A stretch of DNA of 59,080 nt, taken from assembly GCA_029782335.1 (NCBI GenBank), contig JAKOVA010000159.1, positions 1 to 59,080 of the forward strand, in the 5' to 3' direction. Source of the stretch: Actinomycetes bacterium. Lineage in GTDB: Bacteria; Actinomycetota; Acidimicrobiia; Acidimicrobiales; Microtrichaceae. How positions within the stretch are numbered: the stretch's first letter is position 1; each line of letters opens with the position of its first letter. Below are positions 1 through 8,091 of the stretch, in pieces. The position numbers and the translations under genes were made by a program. The notes beneath the pieces were generated by a model. That model had not been told where the DNA came from, searched no databases, and saw only the letters and a program-made list of their open reading frames with translations.

Positions 1-2436
1 CGCCTTTTCATGGCGGTGCACACCGAACAGCGCTTCCCGATCATCGACATCCTCGAGCAGACGCCCGAGCTTCCCGATGGCTGTCAGTGGGCGACGTTCC
101 TGCGGAACCACGACGAGCTGACCCTCGAGATGGTCACCGACGTCGAACGCGACTTCATGTACCGGGCCTACGCCCACGACCCGCAGATGCGACTCAACCT
201 CGGCATCCGGCGGCGCCTTGCACCGCTGCTCGACGGCGACCGCCGCAAGATCGAGTTGCTCCAGGCGCTGCTGTTCTCACTTCCCGGAACGCCCGTCCTC
301 TACTACGGCGACGAGCTCGGCATGGGCGACAACGTGTACCTCGGCGACCGCGACGGCGTCCGCACGCCGATGCAGTGGAGCCCCGACCGCAACGCCGGCT
401 TCTCGACGGCCAACCCCCAACGGTTGTTCCTCCCGGTCATCACTGACAGCCGCTACCACTACGAAACGGTCAACGTCGCGACCCAAATCGACGATCGAAC
501 CTCCCTGCTGTGGTCGACGATCCAGCTCATCGCCCTCCGGAAGCGGCACGTGGCACTGGGTCGCGGCGACATCGAGTTCCTCAACCCGGAGAACCCCCAC
601 GCCCTGGCCTTCGTCCGCACCGTCGAAGGGGAGTCGCCGTTCCTGGTCGTCGCGAACCTGTCGCGGTTGGCGCAGCGGGTCGAGATCGACCTAGGGCGCT
701 GGGCGGGGTCCACCGCTCGCGAGGTGTTCGGGCAGAACCCGTTCGGCACCATCAGCGACGAGCCCTGGCATCTCACGCTCGCCCCGTACGGATTCTTCTG
801 GTTCACCCTCGACGCTCCCGCCGAGGACGCGGCGACCGACGCGGAGGACGGACCACCGCAGTTGAGCGGCACCTGGCCACGGATGATCACGCACCCGACC
901 AAAGAGGTGTTGCGTGCGGTCGAGCGTTTCGTCACCCGGGCGCGATGGTTCCGCGGTCATGGACAACGCCTGCGCGCCATCGCAATCGACGCGACCGTTC
1001 CGTGCGGCGAGTCGACCGCGCTCGCGGTCGTACGGACCACGAGCTCCAACGGTTCGGTCGACGACTACCTGCTCCCGCTTTCGCAGGTGCCGCTGGAGGA
1101 AGTCTCCGACGAGCGGTCGGTCATCGGGTACGGACAGGCGGGCACCGCGATCGTCGACTCGACCTCGGCCATCTCGGGGGTGCGCGATCTCGCTGCCACG
1201 ATTCGGGCGCGGGGACGGTCCCGGACACGTCACCCGCGCCTGGAGGTCACGACCGGCCCCGCGCTGCGTGAGGCGCTCGGCGCAGATCCGCTCGTCACGC
1301 TCGCCCGTCGGGAGCAATCGAACTCGGGCGCGATCGCGGACGACACGATGATCAAGGTGATCCGTCACATCGACGAGGGGGAGAGCCCCGAAGTGGAGAT
1401 CGGCGAGTTGCTCCGCCGCGCCCGCTTTCCTCATCACGCCGAGCTCTTGGGCTGGGCGACCTTGGAGCGCGGATCGACCAAGGGCGCCCCGGGTCGCTCC
1501 ACCGCGATCATCGCGACGCGCCTGTTCGCCCACGACGACGACGCCTGGTCGCGGGCGCTCGACGAGGTCGGCCGCTTTCTCGAGCGGCTCCCCGCGACAC
1601 CCCCGCCCCCGACGCCACGCTGGTTCGAGCTCCTGCCCTTCGAGAACGGCGACGACGGACCGGCAGAAGAACTGCTCGGCAGTCACCGACTCGAGGCTTA
1701 CGACCTCGGGGCGCGAACCGCTGAGTTGCACTGCACCCTCGCCGCAGCAAACGGGGACCTCGGGCGGGAACCATGGGGGGAACTCAGCCGCAAGGCACTC
1801 GCGCAGGAGTTCCGCACCCAGGTTCGCCACGCTGTCCGTGAACTGCAGCGATTCCGCAGAGGCGTCGACGGTGAGCTCGCGGAGCGCGTCGGAGCGGTCT
1901 GCGAGGCCGAGGCAACGCTGCTCACCGTGCTGGCGGCGTTGCGTGATCACCCGCTCGATGGCGCCCGACTCCGGGTGCACGGCGACTTGCACCTCGGCCA
2001 GGTGCTCGTTTCGGGCACCGATCAGATCTTCATCGACTTCGAGGGTGAACCGTTGCGGACGATCGGCGAGCGTCGGATCAAGCGCACACCGCTCGTCGAT
2101 GTCGCGGGCATGGTGCGCAGCTACGACTACGCGGCGCAGACCGGCGCGCGCATCCACGCGGAACGCGGCCTGAGCGATCCGAACCTCGCGGCGTGGACGG
2201 ACTGGTGGGGAACCGAAACGGCACGTCACTACCTCGCCGGGTATCTCGGAAACCCGGGGGTCGCCGCCTTGCTGCCCTCGCGGCCGGAGATGCTGAGCTT
2301 GTTGTTCGAGTGCTGCCTCATCAACAAGGCCGCCTACGAGGTCCGCTACGAGATCGAGCACCGCCCCGACTGGGTGACGATCCCGCTCCGGGCGCTCGAA
2401 CGCTTCACCGCCGCAACCGCCCCTCACGACGGCTGA
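1..2436 (+). CDS. Trehalose synthase-maltokinase fusion (TreS-Mak), 5' partial
   Basis: The frame is open from base 1, so the N-terminal part of the GH13 domain lies outside the window; 811 residues are visible. The GH13 part shows the TreS motifs FLRNHDELTLEM, YYGDELGMGD and TPMQWSPDRNAGFS, followed by a beta-rich C-domain ending near residue 285. The second half is a maltokinase (Pep2/Mak) with the kinase-like GDLHLGQVL and IDFEGEP motifs near residues 660-685. TreS interconverts maltose and trehalose, and Mak makes maltose 1-phosphate, the substrate of GlgE for alpha-glucan synthesis. In mycobacteria these are two separate proteins in one complex; here they are one chain. Its likely partners glgE and glgB are not visible, so they may lie upstream. 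Cytoplasmic. Confidence 0.93.
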   Translation, partial: RLFMAVHTEQRFPIIDILEQTPELPDGCQWATFLRNHDELTLEMVTDVERDFMYRAYAHDPQMRLNLGIRRRLAPLLDGDRRKIELLQALLFSLPGTPVLYYGDELGMGDNVYLGDRDGVRTPMQWSPDRNAGFSTANPQRLFLPVITDSRYHYETVNVATQIDDRTSLLWSTIQLIALRKRHVALGRGDIEFLNPENPHALAFVRTVEGESPFLVVANLSRLAQRVEIDLGRWAGSTAREVFGQNPFGTISDEPWHLTLAPYGFFWFTLDAPAEDAATDAEDGPPQLSGTWPRMITHPTKEVLRAVERFVTRARWFRGHGQRLRAIAIDATVPCGESTALAVVRTTSSNGSVDDYLLPLSQVPLEEVSDERSVIGYGQAGTAIVDSTSAISGVRDLAATIRARGRSRTRHPRLEVTTGPALREALGADPLVTLARREQSNSGAIADDTMIKVIRHIDEGESPEVEIGELLRRARFPHHAELLGWATLERGSTKGAPGRSTAIIATRLFAHDDDAWSRALDEVGRFLERLPATPPPPTPRWFELLPFENGDDGPAEELLGSHRLEAYDLGARTAELHCTLAAANGDLGREPWGELSRKALAQEFRTQVRHAVRELQRFRRGVDGELAERVGAVCEAEATLLTVLAALRDHPLDGARLRVHGDLHLGQVLVSGTDQIFIDFEGEPLRTIGERRIKRTPLVDVAGMVRSYDYAAQTGARIHAERGLSDPNLAAWTDWWGTETARHYLAGYLGNPGVAALLPSRPEMLSLLFECCLINKAAYEVRYEIEHRPDWVTIPLRALERFTAATAPHDG

Positions 2437-2491
2437 CCCAGTTCTCCCCCGTTCCGCTCAAGATCCCTCGAGCGAACGCCGATGCCGTGAC

Positions 2492-2983
2492 ATGGCACGT
2501 CGCGGGATGATCGCCTTGCTGCTCACCCTCTCCACCCTCGGAACCGTCGCGTGCGTCCCACGGACGCCCGCGAAGCCAAGCGATGACGGGTCCTGGGAGA
2601 CGCAGATGCTCACGCGGATCAACGCCGAGCGCGCCCGGGTCGGTGCTCCGGCGATGGTGGTCTGTGGCACGCTCACCGCCGCTGCCGCCGCACACAGCGC
2701 CGATCAGGCGGCGAGCGGGCGAATGAGCCACACCGGATCTGACGGCTCCACGCTCACGACCCGCGTGACTCGCGCCGGATACACGGGCTGGTTCGAGGTG
2801 GCGGAGAACGTCGGCAGTGGCAACGTCGGCCTCGACGTGATCATGGACGCCTGGATGAACTCGCCGGGACACCGTGAGAACCTGCTCAACCCCGCGCTGG
2901 ACCAGGTTGGCGTCGGACGCGCGACCAGCCCCTCGGGCATCACCTACTGGACCCAGAACTTCGGCTGGCGGGGTACCTGCTGA
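2492..2983 (+). CDS. CAP/SCP-domain (YkwD-like) lipoprotein
   Basis: A 163-residue secreted protein. Residues 1-21 form a signal peptide ending in TLGTVAC, a plausible lipobox with Cys21 as the lipid-modified residue. The rest is one CAP domain: the conserved segments MSHTGSDGS, ENVGSG, WMNSPGHRENLL and YWTQNFG are all present, and the spacing of the His and Glu residues is normal for the bacterial YkwD branch. The function of bacterial CAP proteins is poorly known; cell-wall or lipid binding and stress roles have been proposed for relatives. It starts 55 bp after the trehalose gene and 16 bp before rarD, so it may be read with either. The family call is firm, the role is not. Confidence 0.85.
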   Translation: MARRGMIALLLTLSTLGTVACVPRTPAKPSDDGSWETQMLTRINAERARVGAPAMVVCGTLTAAAAAHSADQAASGRMSHTGSDGSTLTTRVTRAGYTGWFEVAENVGSGNVGLDVIMDAWMNSPGHRENLLNPALDQVGVGRATSPSGITYWTQNFGWRGTC

Positions 2984-2999
2984 CTCCTAGCCTCTGGCT

Positions 3000-3950
3000 G
3001 TGCCAGAGGACCCGGCGAGATCATCCGACGACTCGGGCCTGCGCCACGGCGTCATCGCCGGCGTTGCCGCCTACTCGATCTGGGGGCTCTTCCCGCTCTA
3101 CTTCCACCGTCTCGACGAGGCCTCCGCGCTCGAGATCCTCTCCCACCGGGTGGTGTGGTCCCTCGTCGTGACGGCGGTCCCGTTGTTCATCTCACGACGC
3201 CGTGGCCGGCGCCCGCCGATGCAGCTCACGGCGCGCCTCGTCGGGCCGCTCGCCGCGGCGGCGGCGCTGATCGCCCTCAACTGGCTGGTCTACGTATGGG
3301 CGGTGAACCACGGCTATGTGGTCGAGGCTGCGCTCGGATACTTCATCAACCCGCTCGTCACCGTCGGGCTGGGGGTGGTCGTACTGCGCGAACGACTCCG
3401 CCGCGCCCAGTGGATCGCCGTGGGTTTCGGGGCCGCCGCCGTCGCGGTGCTCACCCACGCGTACGGGCGACCGCCGGTCATCTCGCTGGTCCTCGCGATG
3501 AGCTTCGCCGGCTACGGCTTCTTCAAGAAGCAGATTCCGCTCGCGGCCATCGAGTCGTTGTTCGCCGAAACCGCCATCCTCGCACCGGTGGCGATCGGCA
3601 CGATGGCCGTGCTGTACGCGAACGGCACCGCGGTGTTCGCCCGAGCCGGCAATGCCTCGATGAGCGCGTTGTTGATGACCGCCGGGCCGGTGACGGCGGT
3701 GCCACTCGTGCTCTTCGCCCGCTCGGCCCGGCGGATCCCCCTCACGATGTTGGGGTTGCTGCAGTACCTGACGCCGGTCGGGCAGTTCTTGTGCGGGGTC
3801 CTCGTCTTCCACGAGCGGCTCTCTCCCCAACGCTGGGTCGGTTTCGCGTTGGTGTGGGTGGCGCTCGTGTTGCTCGGCGTCGACGCGTTTCGTGGTCTGA
3901 GCGACGCCGATGGGGGGTATCGATCACCTCGCGTCAGAGGTGCACGATGA
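3000..3950 (+). CDS. rarD: RarD-type EamA-family membrane transporter
   Basis: A 316-residue protein starting at GTG, with about ten hydrophobic segments and two EamA-like halves. The N-terminal GVIAGVAAYSIWGLFPLYF and the central ALNWLVYVWAVNHG and ALGYFINPL segments are typical of RarD, which in other bacteria is annotated as a chloramphenicol-sensitivity protein but whose substrate is unproven. The second half contains LQYLTPVGQFL and VFHERLS, also characteristic. The stop codon overlaps the next start as ATGA, so the downstream RsbW-like gene is probably translationally coupled. Inner-membrane permease of the drug/metabolite transporter superfamily; drug export should not be assumed. Confidence 0.88.
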   Translation: MPEDPARSSDDSGLRHGVIAGVAAYSIWGLFPLYFHRLDEASALEILSHRVVWSLVVTAVPLFISRRRGRRPPMQLTARLVGPLAAAAALIALNWLVYVWAVNHGYVVEAALGYFINPLVTVGLGVVVLRERLRRAQWIAVGFGAAAVAVLTHAYGRPPVISLVLAMSFAGYGFFKKQIPLAAIESLFAETAILAPVAIGTMAVLYANGTAVFARAGNASMSALLMTAGPVTAVPLVLFARSARRIPLTMLGLLQYLTPVGQFLCGVLVFHERLSPQRWVGFALVWVALVLLGVDAFRGLSDADGGYRSPRVRGAR

Positions 3951-4345
3951 ATCTCACGGCTCCAACCGGAGCGGTCACCGTCGAGGTGCCCGCCGACTAT
4001 TCCTATCTCCGGGTGCTTCGTCTCACCGTCTCGAGTCTCGCGGCCGATCTTTCCTTCGACATCGACGAGATCGAGTCGGCGCGATCCGCGGTCGACGAGT
4101 TGGCGTCGATTCTCATCGGGTCGAGCGATCCCCGCCACGGGTTGGTCGTGTCGATCCACCGCGTCGATGACCGCATCGAGGTTGCAGGCCACGTCGAGGT
4201 GTTCGGAGGACGGCCGGCCCCCGATCCCCTCGTCGCCTCGGTGCTCGACGCCTCGACGACCTCGTGGTCCTGTGGACTCACCGAGGACGTCGCACACTTC
4301 GACTTCACCTGTGTTCGCGGCGCGATCGGGCTTCGGCGTCGCTGA
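3947..4345 (+). CDS. RsbW-like ATPase-fold protein (putative anti-sigma regulatory factor)
   Basis: A 132-residue protein starting at an ATG that overlaps the rarD stop by four bases. The layout resembles the HATPase_c fold of anti-sigma factor kinases: the segment EVPADYSYLRVLRLTVSSLAAD, then DIDEIESARSAVDEL (helix carrying the usual N-box position) near residues 39-55. The N-box Asn is not obvious, since the sequence reads SAVDELASIL, and the glycine-rich ATP lid is weak. It may therefore be a non-kinase relative or a partner-switch adaptor. No sigma factor or antagonist gene is adjacent. It is convergent with the coiled-coil gene that follows. Confidence 0.6.
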   Translation: MNLTAPTGAVTVEVPADYSYLRVLRLTVSSLAADLSFDIDEIESARSAVDELASILIGSSDPRHGLVVSIHRVDDRIEVAGHVEVFGGRPAPDPLVASVLDASTTSWSCGLTEDVAHFDFTCVRGAIGLRRR

Positions 4346-4380
4346 GCGGTTCGGGCAATGGCGCGGGGCGACCGCGAGGA

Positions 4381-5814
4381 TCAGCCCGGCGTCACCATGC
4401 GCCGGCGTGGAACGGCATCGGCGCTCACCACAACGACCTGTGTCGAGGCGCCCTCCAGCAGGTCCGCAAGTGCGGGGACGGCGAGCTGTGCCGAGTGCGC
4501 GCGGACGACAAGACCGGCGTGCGAGTCGTCAGCGAGCGCCGAGCCGACTCGCTCCACGGTGCGGGCGTGCCGTGCGTCGAGATCAGCGACTGCCTCGTCG
4601 AAACGGACGAGCATCTCCTTGGCGGAAGCCGCGTTGCGCTCCCACAGGTCGAACTCGGCGTCGAGCTCGTGGCCCCGCGCAACCAGCTCCTCGACGTGGG
4701 TCGCCAGGTCGGCGAGCTGGCGGTTCCGTTCCTCGGTCTGATCGGCGCACGCGTCGACCAGCGCCTCGGCGGCCTGCGGTGGGGCGAGCAGATCGTCGAG
4801 TGGCACACCGCTGCTGAACGCTTCGATGCGATCGGCCAGCGCGGCGCGTTGCGCCGCCACCTCGTGGCCGCGCGCTTCGGCCTCTTCGATCGCGGCGCTG
4901 AGGTCGGCGCCTGCCCGCTCGAGTTGTTCGGACACCCCCGGGAGGACGGTCTCCGCGTGGTTCGCGAGGGTGCCGGTCGACCGGGCGATCAGGAAGTCCG
5001 GATAGCCGTCGAAGCCGTAGGAGCCGAGGAGTTGCTCTTCGTCGTGGCGAGCGGCCTCGAGCAGCCCTCGACTGCGGCCGTCCTCGGCCTGAAGTCGTCG
5101 GGCGTGAGCCGCTTCGATCCGCTCCGACACGGTCTCGGAGGAGCCCGCCTCGATCAACGCTTCGAGCTCGATGGTCATCGTCTGCAGCCGGTCGCGCTCG
5201 CTGCGTGCGGTGTTCACAAACGCCGCCTCGCTGAAGGCGCCGGAGCCGACTTCCACCCAGCGCGCTTCGAGATCCGCGGCTTGCGTGGAGAGCTCCACGG
5301 CGACGGGGTGCAACGGGGCGCGTCCAGCGGTGGCGTCAGCGATCCATGTCCGCAGATCGGCGGCCGCGGATGTCAGGCCGGCCTGGTCGGCGAGCACCCA
5401 GAGCCGCTCCCATCGAGCTGCCGCCTCCGGGCGCGGCACGGCACCTCGTCCGAGTTCGTCGATCACCACGTCACGCAGCTCTGCGAGCATCTCGGTCGCC
5501 GCGTCCGCTGCACGCAACTGCTCGCGGAGGGCTTCGATGGCCACCTCGTTCGCTCGTCGCTCCCCCTCCACCGCCCGACAGAACGCCTCGGCGACCTCCA
5601 CGCTCAACCGGGCTCCGCCACGGGCCCCGCCGACTCGCTCGACGGCGACGGCTCCCGGCATGTCCTCGGCACTCTCCGCCCGCCAACCGGCGTCACGCAG
5701 CGCCTCGATGAGCAGCGCGGCGGTTCCGTCGTCGGCCTGCACGAAGCTGAGTCGTTCGTCGAGGTCCAGCTCCATCGGGGTCGGGCCGGAGAGGGTGAGG
5801 TGACGCAGGGTCAT
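4381..5814 (-). CDS. Coiled-coil protein resembling a degenerate SMC/RecN-type ATPase
   Basis: A 477-residue protein, Ala/Glu-rich, with long heptad-like stretches from about residue 75 to 450. The start chosen is the ATG giving MTLRHLTLSG, because the upstream extension has no similarity to anything. The first 50 residues look like the head of an SMC/RecF-type ATPase: a strand, then FVQADDGTAALLIEAL where such proteins have a Walker A loop, but the Gly-Lys-Ser/Thr is gone. The C-terminus STQVVVVSAD resembles the strand after Walker B, and no signature motif or Walker B is visible. I infer a structural, non-hydrolysing coiled-coil protein; its function is unknown. Confidence 0.6.
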   Translation of the reverse strand: MTLRHLTLSGPTPMELDLDERLSFVQADDGTAALLIEALRDAGWRAESAEDMPGAVAVERVGGARGGARLSVEVAEAFCRAVEGERRANEVAIEALREQLRAADAATEMLAELRDVVIDELGRGAVPRPEAAARWERLWVLADQAGLTSAAADLRTWIADATAGRAPLHPVAVELSTQAADLEARWVEVGSGAFSEAAFVNTARSERDRLQTMTIELEALIEAGSSETVSERIEAAHARRLQAEDGRSRGLLEAARHDEEQLLGSYGFDGYPDFLIARSTGTLANHAETVLPGVSEQLERAGADLSAAIEEAEARGHEVAAQRAALADRIEAFSSGVPLDDLLAPPQAAEALVDACADQTEERNRQLADLATHVEELVARGHELDAEFDLWERNAASAKEMLVRFDEAVADLDARHARTVERVGSALADDSHAGLVVRAHSAQLAVPALADLLEGASTQVVVVSADAVPRRRMVTPG

Positions 5815-5979
5815 AGATCCCAATCGGCGGGTACGGAACCGTCTTGAGGCGCCTTGGGCGAACTCACACACCGGGGTGGGCAAACCTTCCGAATCCGCCG
5901 ATCGCGGCGAATGCGGGGTCTACCATCGGGCTCCTTCCCCCACGACGACCAGGCGATTCGACGGGAGAGCGGGATCCAC

Positions 5980-6465
5980 ATGGCGATGGCGGACGACGGG
6001 GAGTTCATCGAACCCTGGCTGCCCCACGAGCAGCCCGAACGCCCATTCGACGAAGGCACCTGGATCTGTGAGTGCGACGCCTGCGCAATGGCGGTGCACG
6101 CCGAGGCGCGCCACTCACCGTTCACGCCGCTGTGCATCAAGACCGGCTTCGACCGGGTGATCGTGGCGGCCGAATACCTCTCGGAGACCCTTGCCGCAGG
6201 AATGCCCCTGGAGTCTCTGCTCTACGTATCCGACGACTGGGTTCGGGAGGTGTTCGTGCCGGTCGGATCGTGGCGGTGGAAGGCAACGGCCACGCGTTGG
6301 TGGTCGTTGATGCTCCACGAGGACGAGGACATCGCCGGCACCGGCCACGTTCGACACCAGGTCGCGCGCGGGGAAGACCGCTCGGTGATCGACCTGCGGT
6401 TGCGCTATTTCGCCTCGCAGCGACCGACGGTCGCCCGCACAGCGCCGCGGTTACGCGGCGCGTGA
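5980..6465 (+). CDS. Hypothetical protein with N-terminal CxCxxC motif
   Basis: I do not recognise this protein. The start at the first ATG of MAMADDGEF is preferred because a GGGAGAGC purine tract lies about ten bases upstream; a longer reading into the divergent promoter region is unlikely. The 161-residue product has the motif WICECDACAM near residue 30, which could bind metal, followed by a Trp-rich region (SWRWKATATRWWSLM) and a basic tail. No signal peptide or membrane segment. It is divergent from the coiled-coil gene and its 3' end overlaps the oxygenase gene on the other strand by 15 bases. Confidence 0.55.
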   Translation: MAMADDGEFIEPWLPHEQPERPFDEGTWICECDACAMAVHAEARHSPFTPLCIKTGFDRVIVAAEYLSETLAAGMPLESLLYVSDDWVREVFVPVGSWRWKATATRWWSLMLHEDEDIAGTGHVRHQVARGEDRSVIDLRLRYFASQRPTVARTAPRLRGA

Positions 6466-7371
6466 GAACAGTGCGCTCGCCCCGACCGCGAGCGCACCAC
6501 CGGCGAATCGGCCCGGAAGGAACCGCCGGTTGCCGTACAGCTCGTGTACCCAGCGGGGCGCCGCCGCGAGTGCCGCCGAATAGAGCAGCTGATAGCCGGG
6601 CAACATGAGCCGCGCCGAGCCCGTGAACGATGGTGTCCACAGCCAGCGGTCCATGAAGCGGGTCTGCGCGTTGACGACCAGGTTCGGGCGATGCGCCTCG
6701 ACATGGTCGAGCAGATCGCTCCAGTCCCGGGGCGGATCCTCGTCGCCGAGCTTGAGCGCCACCTGACGCTGCTCCGCGACGTAGTCGTCGAGCAGGTCCG
6801 GGTCGGGGCGATCCCCGTAGCGGAGCCAACAGCGCGCCATACCCAGCAGCAGGCCGCAGTGCACCCAGTCGATGAGCTCGCCGTCCTGTGCGCTGTAGGG
6901 GCGACCATCGGGCGCCGTGCCGTTGATGTGGGTGTGGACACGGTTCACCGTGTCGATCGCCTCCTGCGCCACCGAACCAGGGGCGAACGTCATCGTCGCC
7001 ACGAACCCACCGGTTCGTTGGAGGCGGCCGAGCGGGTCCTCGACGAACCCGGAGTGCTCCATCACCCCGGCGAGGGCAAGCGGATGGAGTGCCTGGATCC
7101 ACAGCGCCAGGAAGCCGCCGACGAGGCCGGCGGGATCGCCGTGGATGATCCACGACGCCCCTCCCTCGGGGCACCACGGCGGATCGTTCGGGTCGTTCTC
7201 GAAACGTGGAGCCCCCATGCGGGTGGCCAGGGACTCGAGCGCCTTGGCGGGAAGGTCCTGGGTCGCTCGGCGGCCCGTTCCGGCGACGAAGCGCAACGCG
7301 TTCGCCCCGAGTCGCTCGGGGCCGCTCAGACGCAGGGCGGAATCGGAACGTACGTAGGTGCGAGCATCCAT
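6451..7371 (-). CDS. MpaB/DUF2236-family oxygenase-like protein
   Basis: A 306-residue protein. The start is the ATG giving MDARTYVRSD, just inside the operator-containing divergent promoter; longer readings would run through the tetR gene. The segment ASWIIHGDPAGLVGG, the central VNRVHTHINGT and the later WVHCGLLLGMARCW are typical of the DUF2236 family, which includes fungal MpaB and the latex-clearing oxygenase Lcp, some of which are haem enzymes. The TetR gene directly opposite probably controls it. Substrate unknown; possibly lipid or terpenoid oxidation, given the P450 nearby. Confidence 0.8.
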   Translation of the reverse strand: MDARTYVRSDSALRLSGPERLGANALRFVAGTGRRATQDLPAKALESLATRMGAPRFENDPNDPPWCPEGGASWIIHGDPAGLVGGFLALWIQALHPLALAGVMEHSGFVEDPLGRLQRTGGFVATMTFAPGSVAQEAIDTVNRVHTHINGTAPDGRPYSAQDGELIDWVHCGLLLGMARCWLRYGDRPDPDLLDDYVAEQRQVALKLGDEDPPRDWSDLLDHVEAHRPNLVVNAQTRFMDRWLWTPSFTGSARLMLPGYQLLYSAALAAAPRWVHELYGNRRFLPGRFAGGALAVGASALFSRAA

Positions 7372-7380
7372 GCCGGCGAG

Positions 7381-7408
7381 TGTATACAAACGTCCAAGTT
7401 TGTAAACA
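7381..7408. promoter_or_regulatory. Putative TetR operator in the divergent mpaB-like/tetR promoter
   Basis: An inverted repeat with arms TGTATACAAAC and GTTTGTAAACA, separated by six bases and matching at ten of eleven positions. It is AT-rich in a GC-rich region and fills the short space between the two divergent start codons, so a repressor bound here would control both genes. The adjacent TetR is the most likely ligand. Confidence 0.75.
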
Positions 7409-7425
7409 ACCGCTAGGATTCGCCC

Positions 7426-8058
7426 ATGCCCCGCCGCGTCGATCTCGAAGCCGTGCTCGAGGCCGTTGGCACCGACCGGGGCGCCGATCCGGGACGATCC
7501 GGTTCGCTCGACCGTGTGCTCGACGCGGCGTTCCGCTGCTTCGCCGAGGGTGGCGTCGGCGCCACGACGATGTCGGATGTCGCCGAGGCGGCCGGCCTGA
7601 GCCGGGTGTGGGTACATCGTCTCGTCGGCAGCAAGGGTGAGCTGTTGCACGCCGTGTTGACCCGTGAGGTCGAGCGGGCGCTCGCGAACCTCGCGACCGA
7701 TCTGCCCCCCGACATTGCCCCGATCGACGCCTTCATGGTCGGAACGGGCCTCATCGTGTCGCACTTCGCGGCGCACCCGCTGGTGCGTCGGTTCATCGAC
7801 GACGAGGCCGACGAGGTCGTGGCCGCCTTCACCGACGGGCGGTTCCTCACCCGGGTCGCCGAGCGGATCACGCTGATGAGCGCCCCGGTGCTCGGAGCCT
7901 CCTCCGATGCGACACGGCCGATCGTGGAAGCGGCGACCCGCGTCGCGGTGAGCCTCATCATCGCCCCGATGACACCGGGGGGCGACGACGCGACCGCCGT
8001 CGCAGAGCTCATGGGCGCCGCATTCGGCCCCGCGCTCCGAGCCGCCACGATTCGTTGA
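7426..8058 (+). CDS. TetR-family transcriptional regulator
   Basis: A 210-residue regulator. The helix-turn-helix lies at about residues 28-75: RVLDAAFRCFAEGGVGATTMSD followed by VAEAAGLSRVWVHRLVGSKGELLHAV. A 25-residue N-terminal extension precedes it. The C-terminal ligand-binding region is Ala/Val-rich and not informative about the effector. It diverges from the MpaB-like gene across the operator and probably represses that gene and itself. The stop codon lies inside a second palindrome that precedes the P450 gene. Confidence 0.9.
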   Translation: MPRRVDLEAVLEAVGTDRGADPGRSGSLDRVLDAAFRCFAEGGVGATTMSDVAEAAGLSRVWVHRLVGSKGELLHAVLTREVERALANLATDLPPDIAPIDAFMVGTGLIVSHFAAHPLVRRFIDDEADEVVAAFTDGRFLTRVAERITLMSAPVLGASSDATRPIVEAATRVAVSLIIAPMTPGGDDATAVAELMGAAFGPALRAATIR

Positions 8059-8073
8059 GCGAACGTTCACTCA
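8056..8073. promoter_or_regulatory. Putative TetR operator upstream of the P450-tetR operon
   Basis: The 18-bp sequence TGAGCGAACGTTCACTCA is a near-perfect palindrome with one mismatch, of the TGA-N-GAACGTTC-N-TCA type bound by many TetR proteins. It starts on the stop codon of the upstream tetR gene and lies 19 bp before the P450 start, overlapping the probable promoter. The TetR encoded with the P450 is the likeliest ligand. Confidence 0.7.
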
Positions 8074-8091
8074 CCGCTACACTCAGCGCGC

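Noticed and set aside
691-2427. Minus-strand frame of 578 codons opposite the maltokinase
   Set aside because: Low-complexity Arg/Asp/Val product with no motifs; the plus strand encodes clear TreS-Mak motifs.
3000-3950. RarD as a chloramphenicol-resistance gene
   Set aside because: The name comes from an old phenotype; the sequence does not show resistance.
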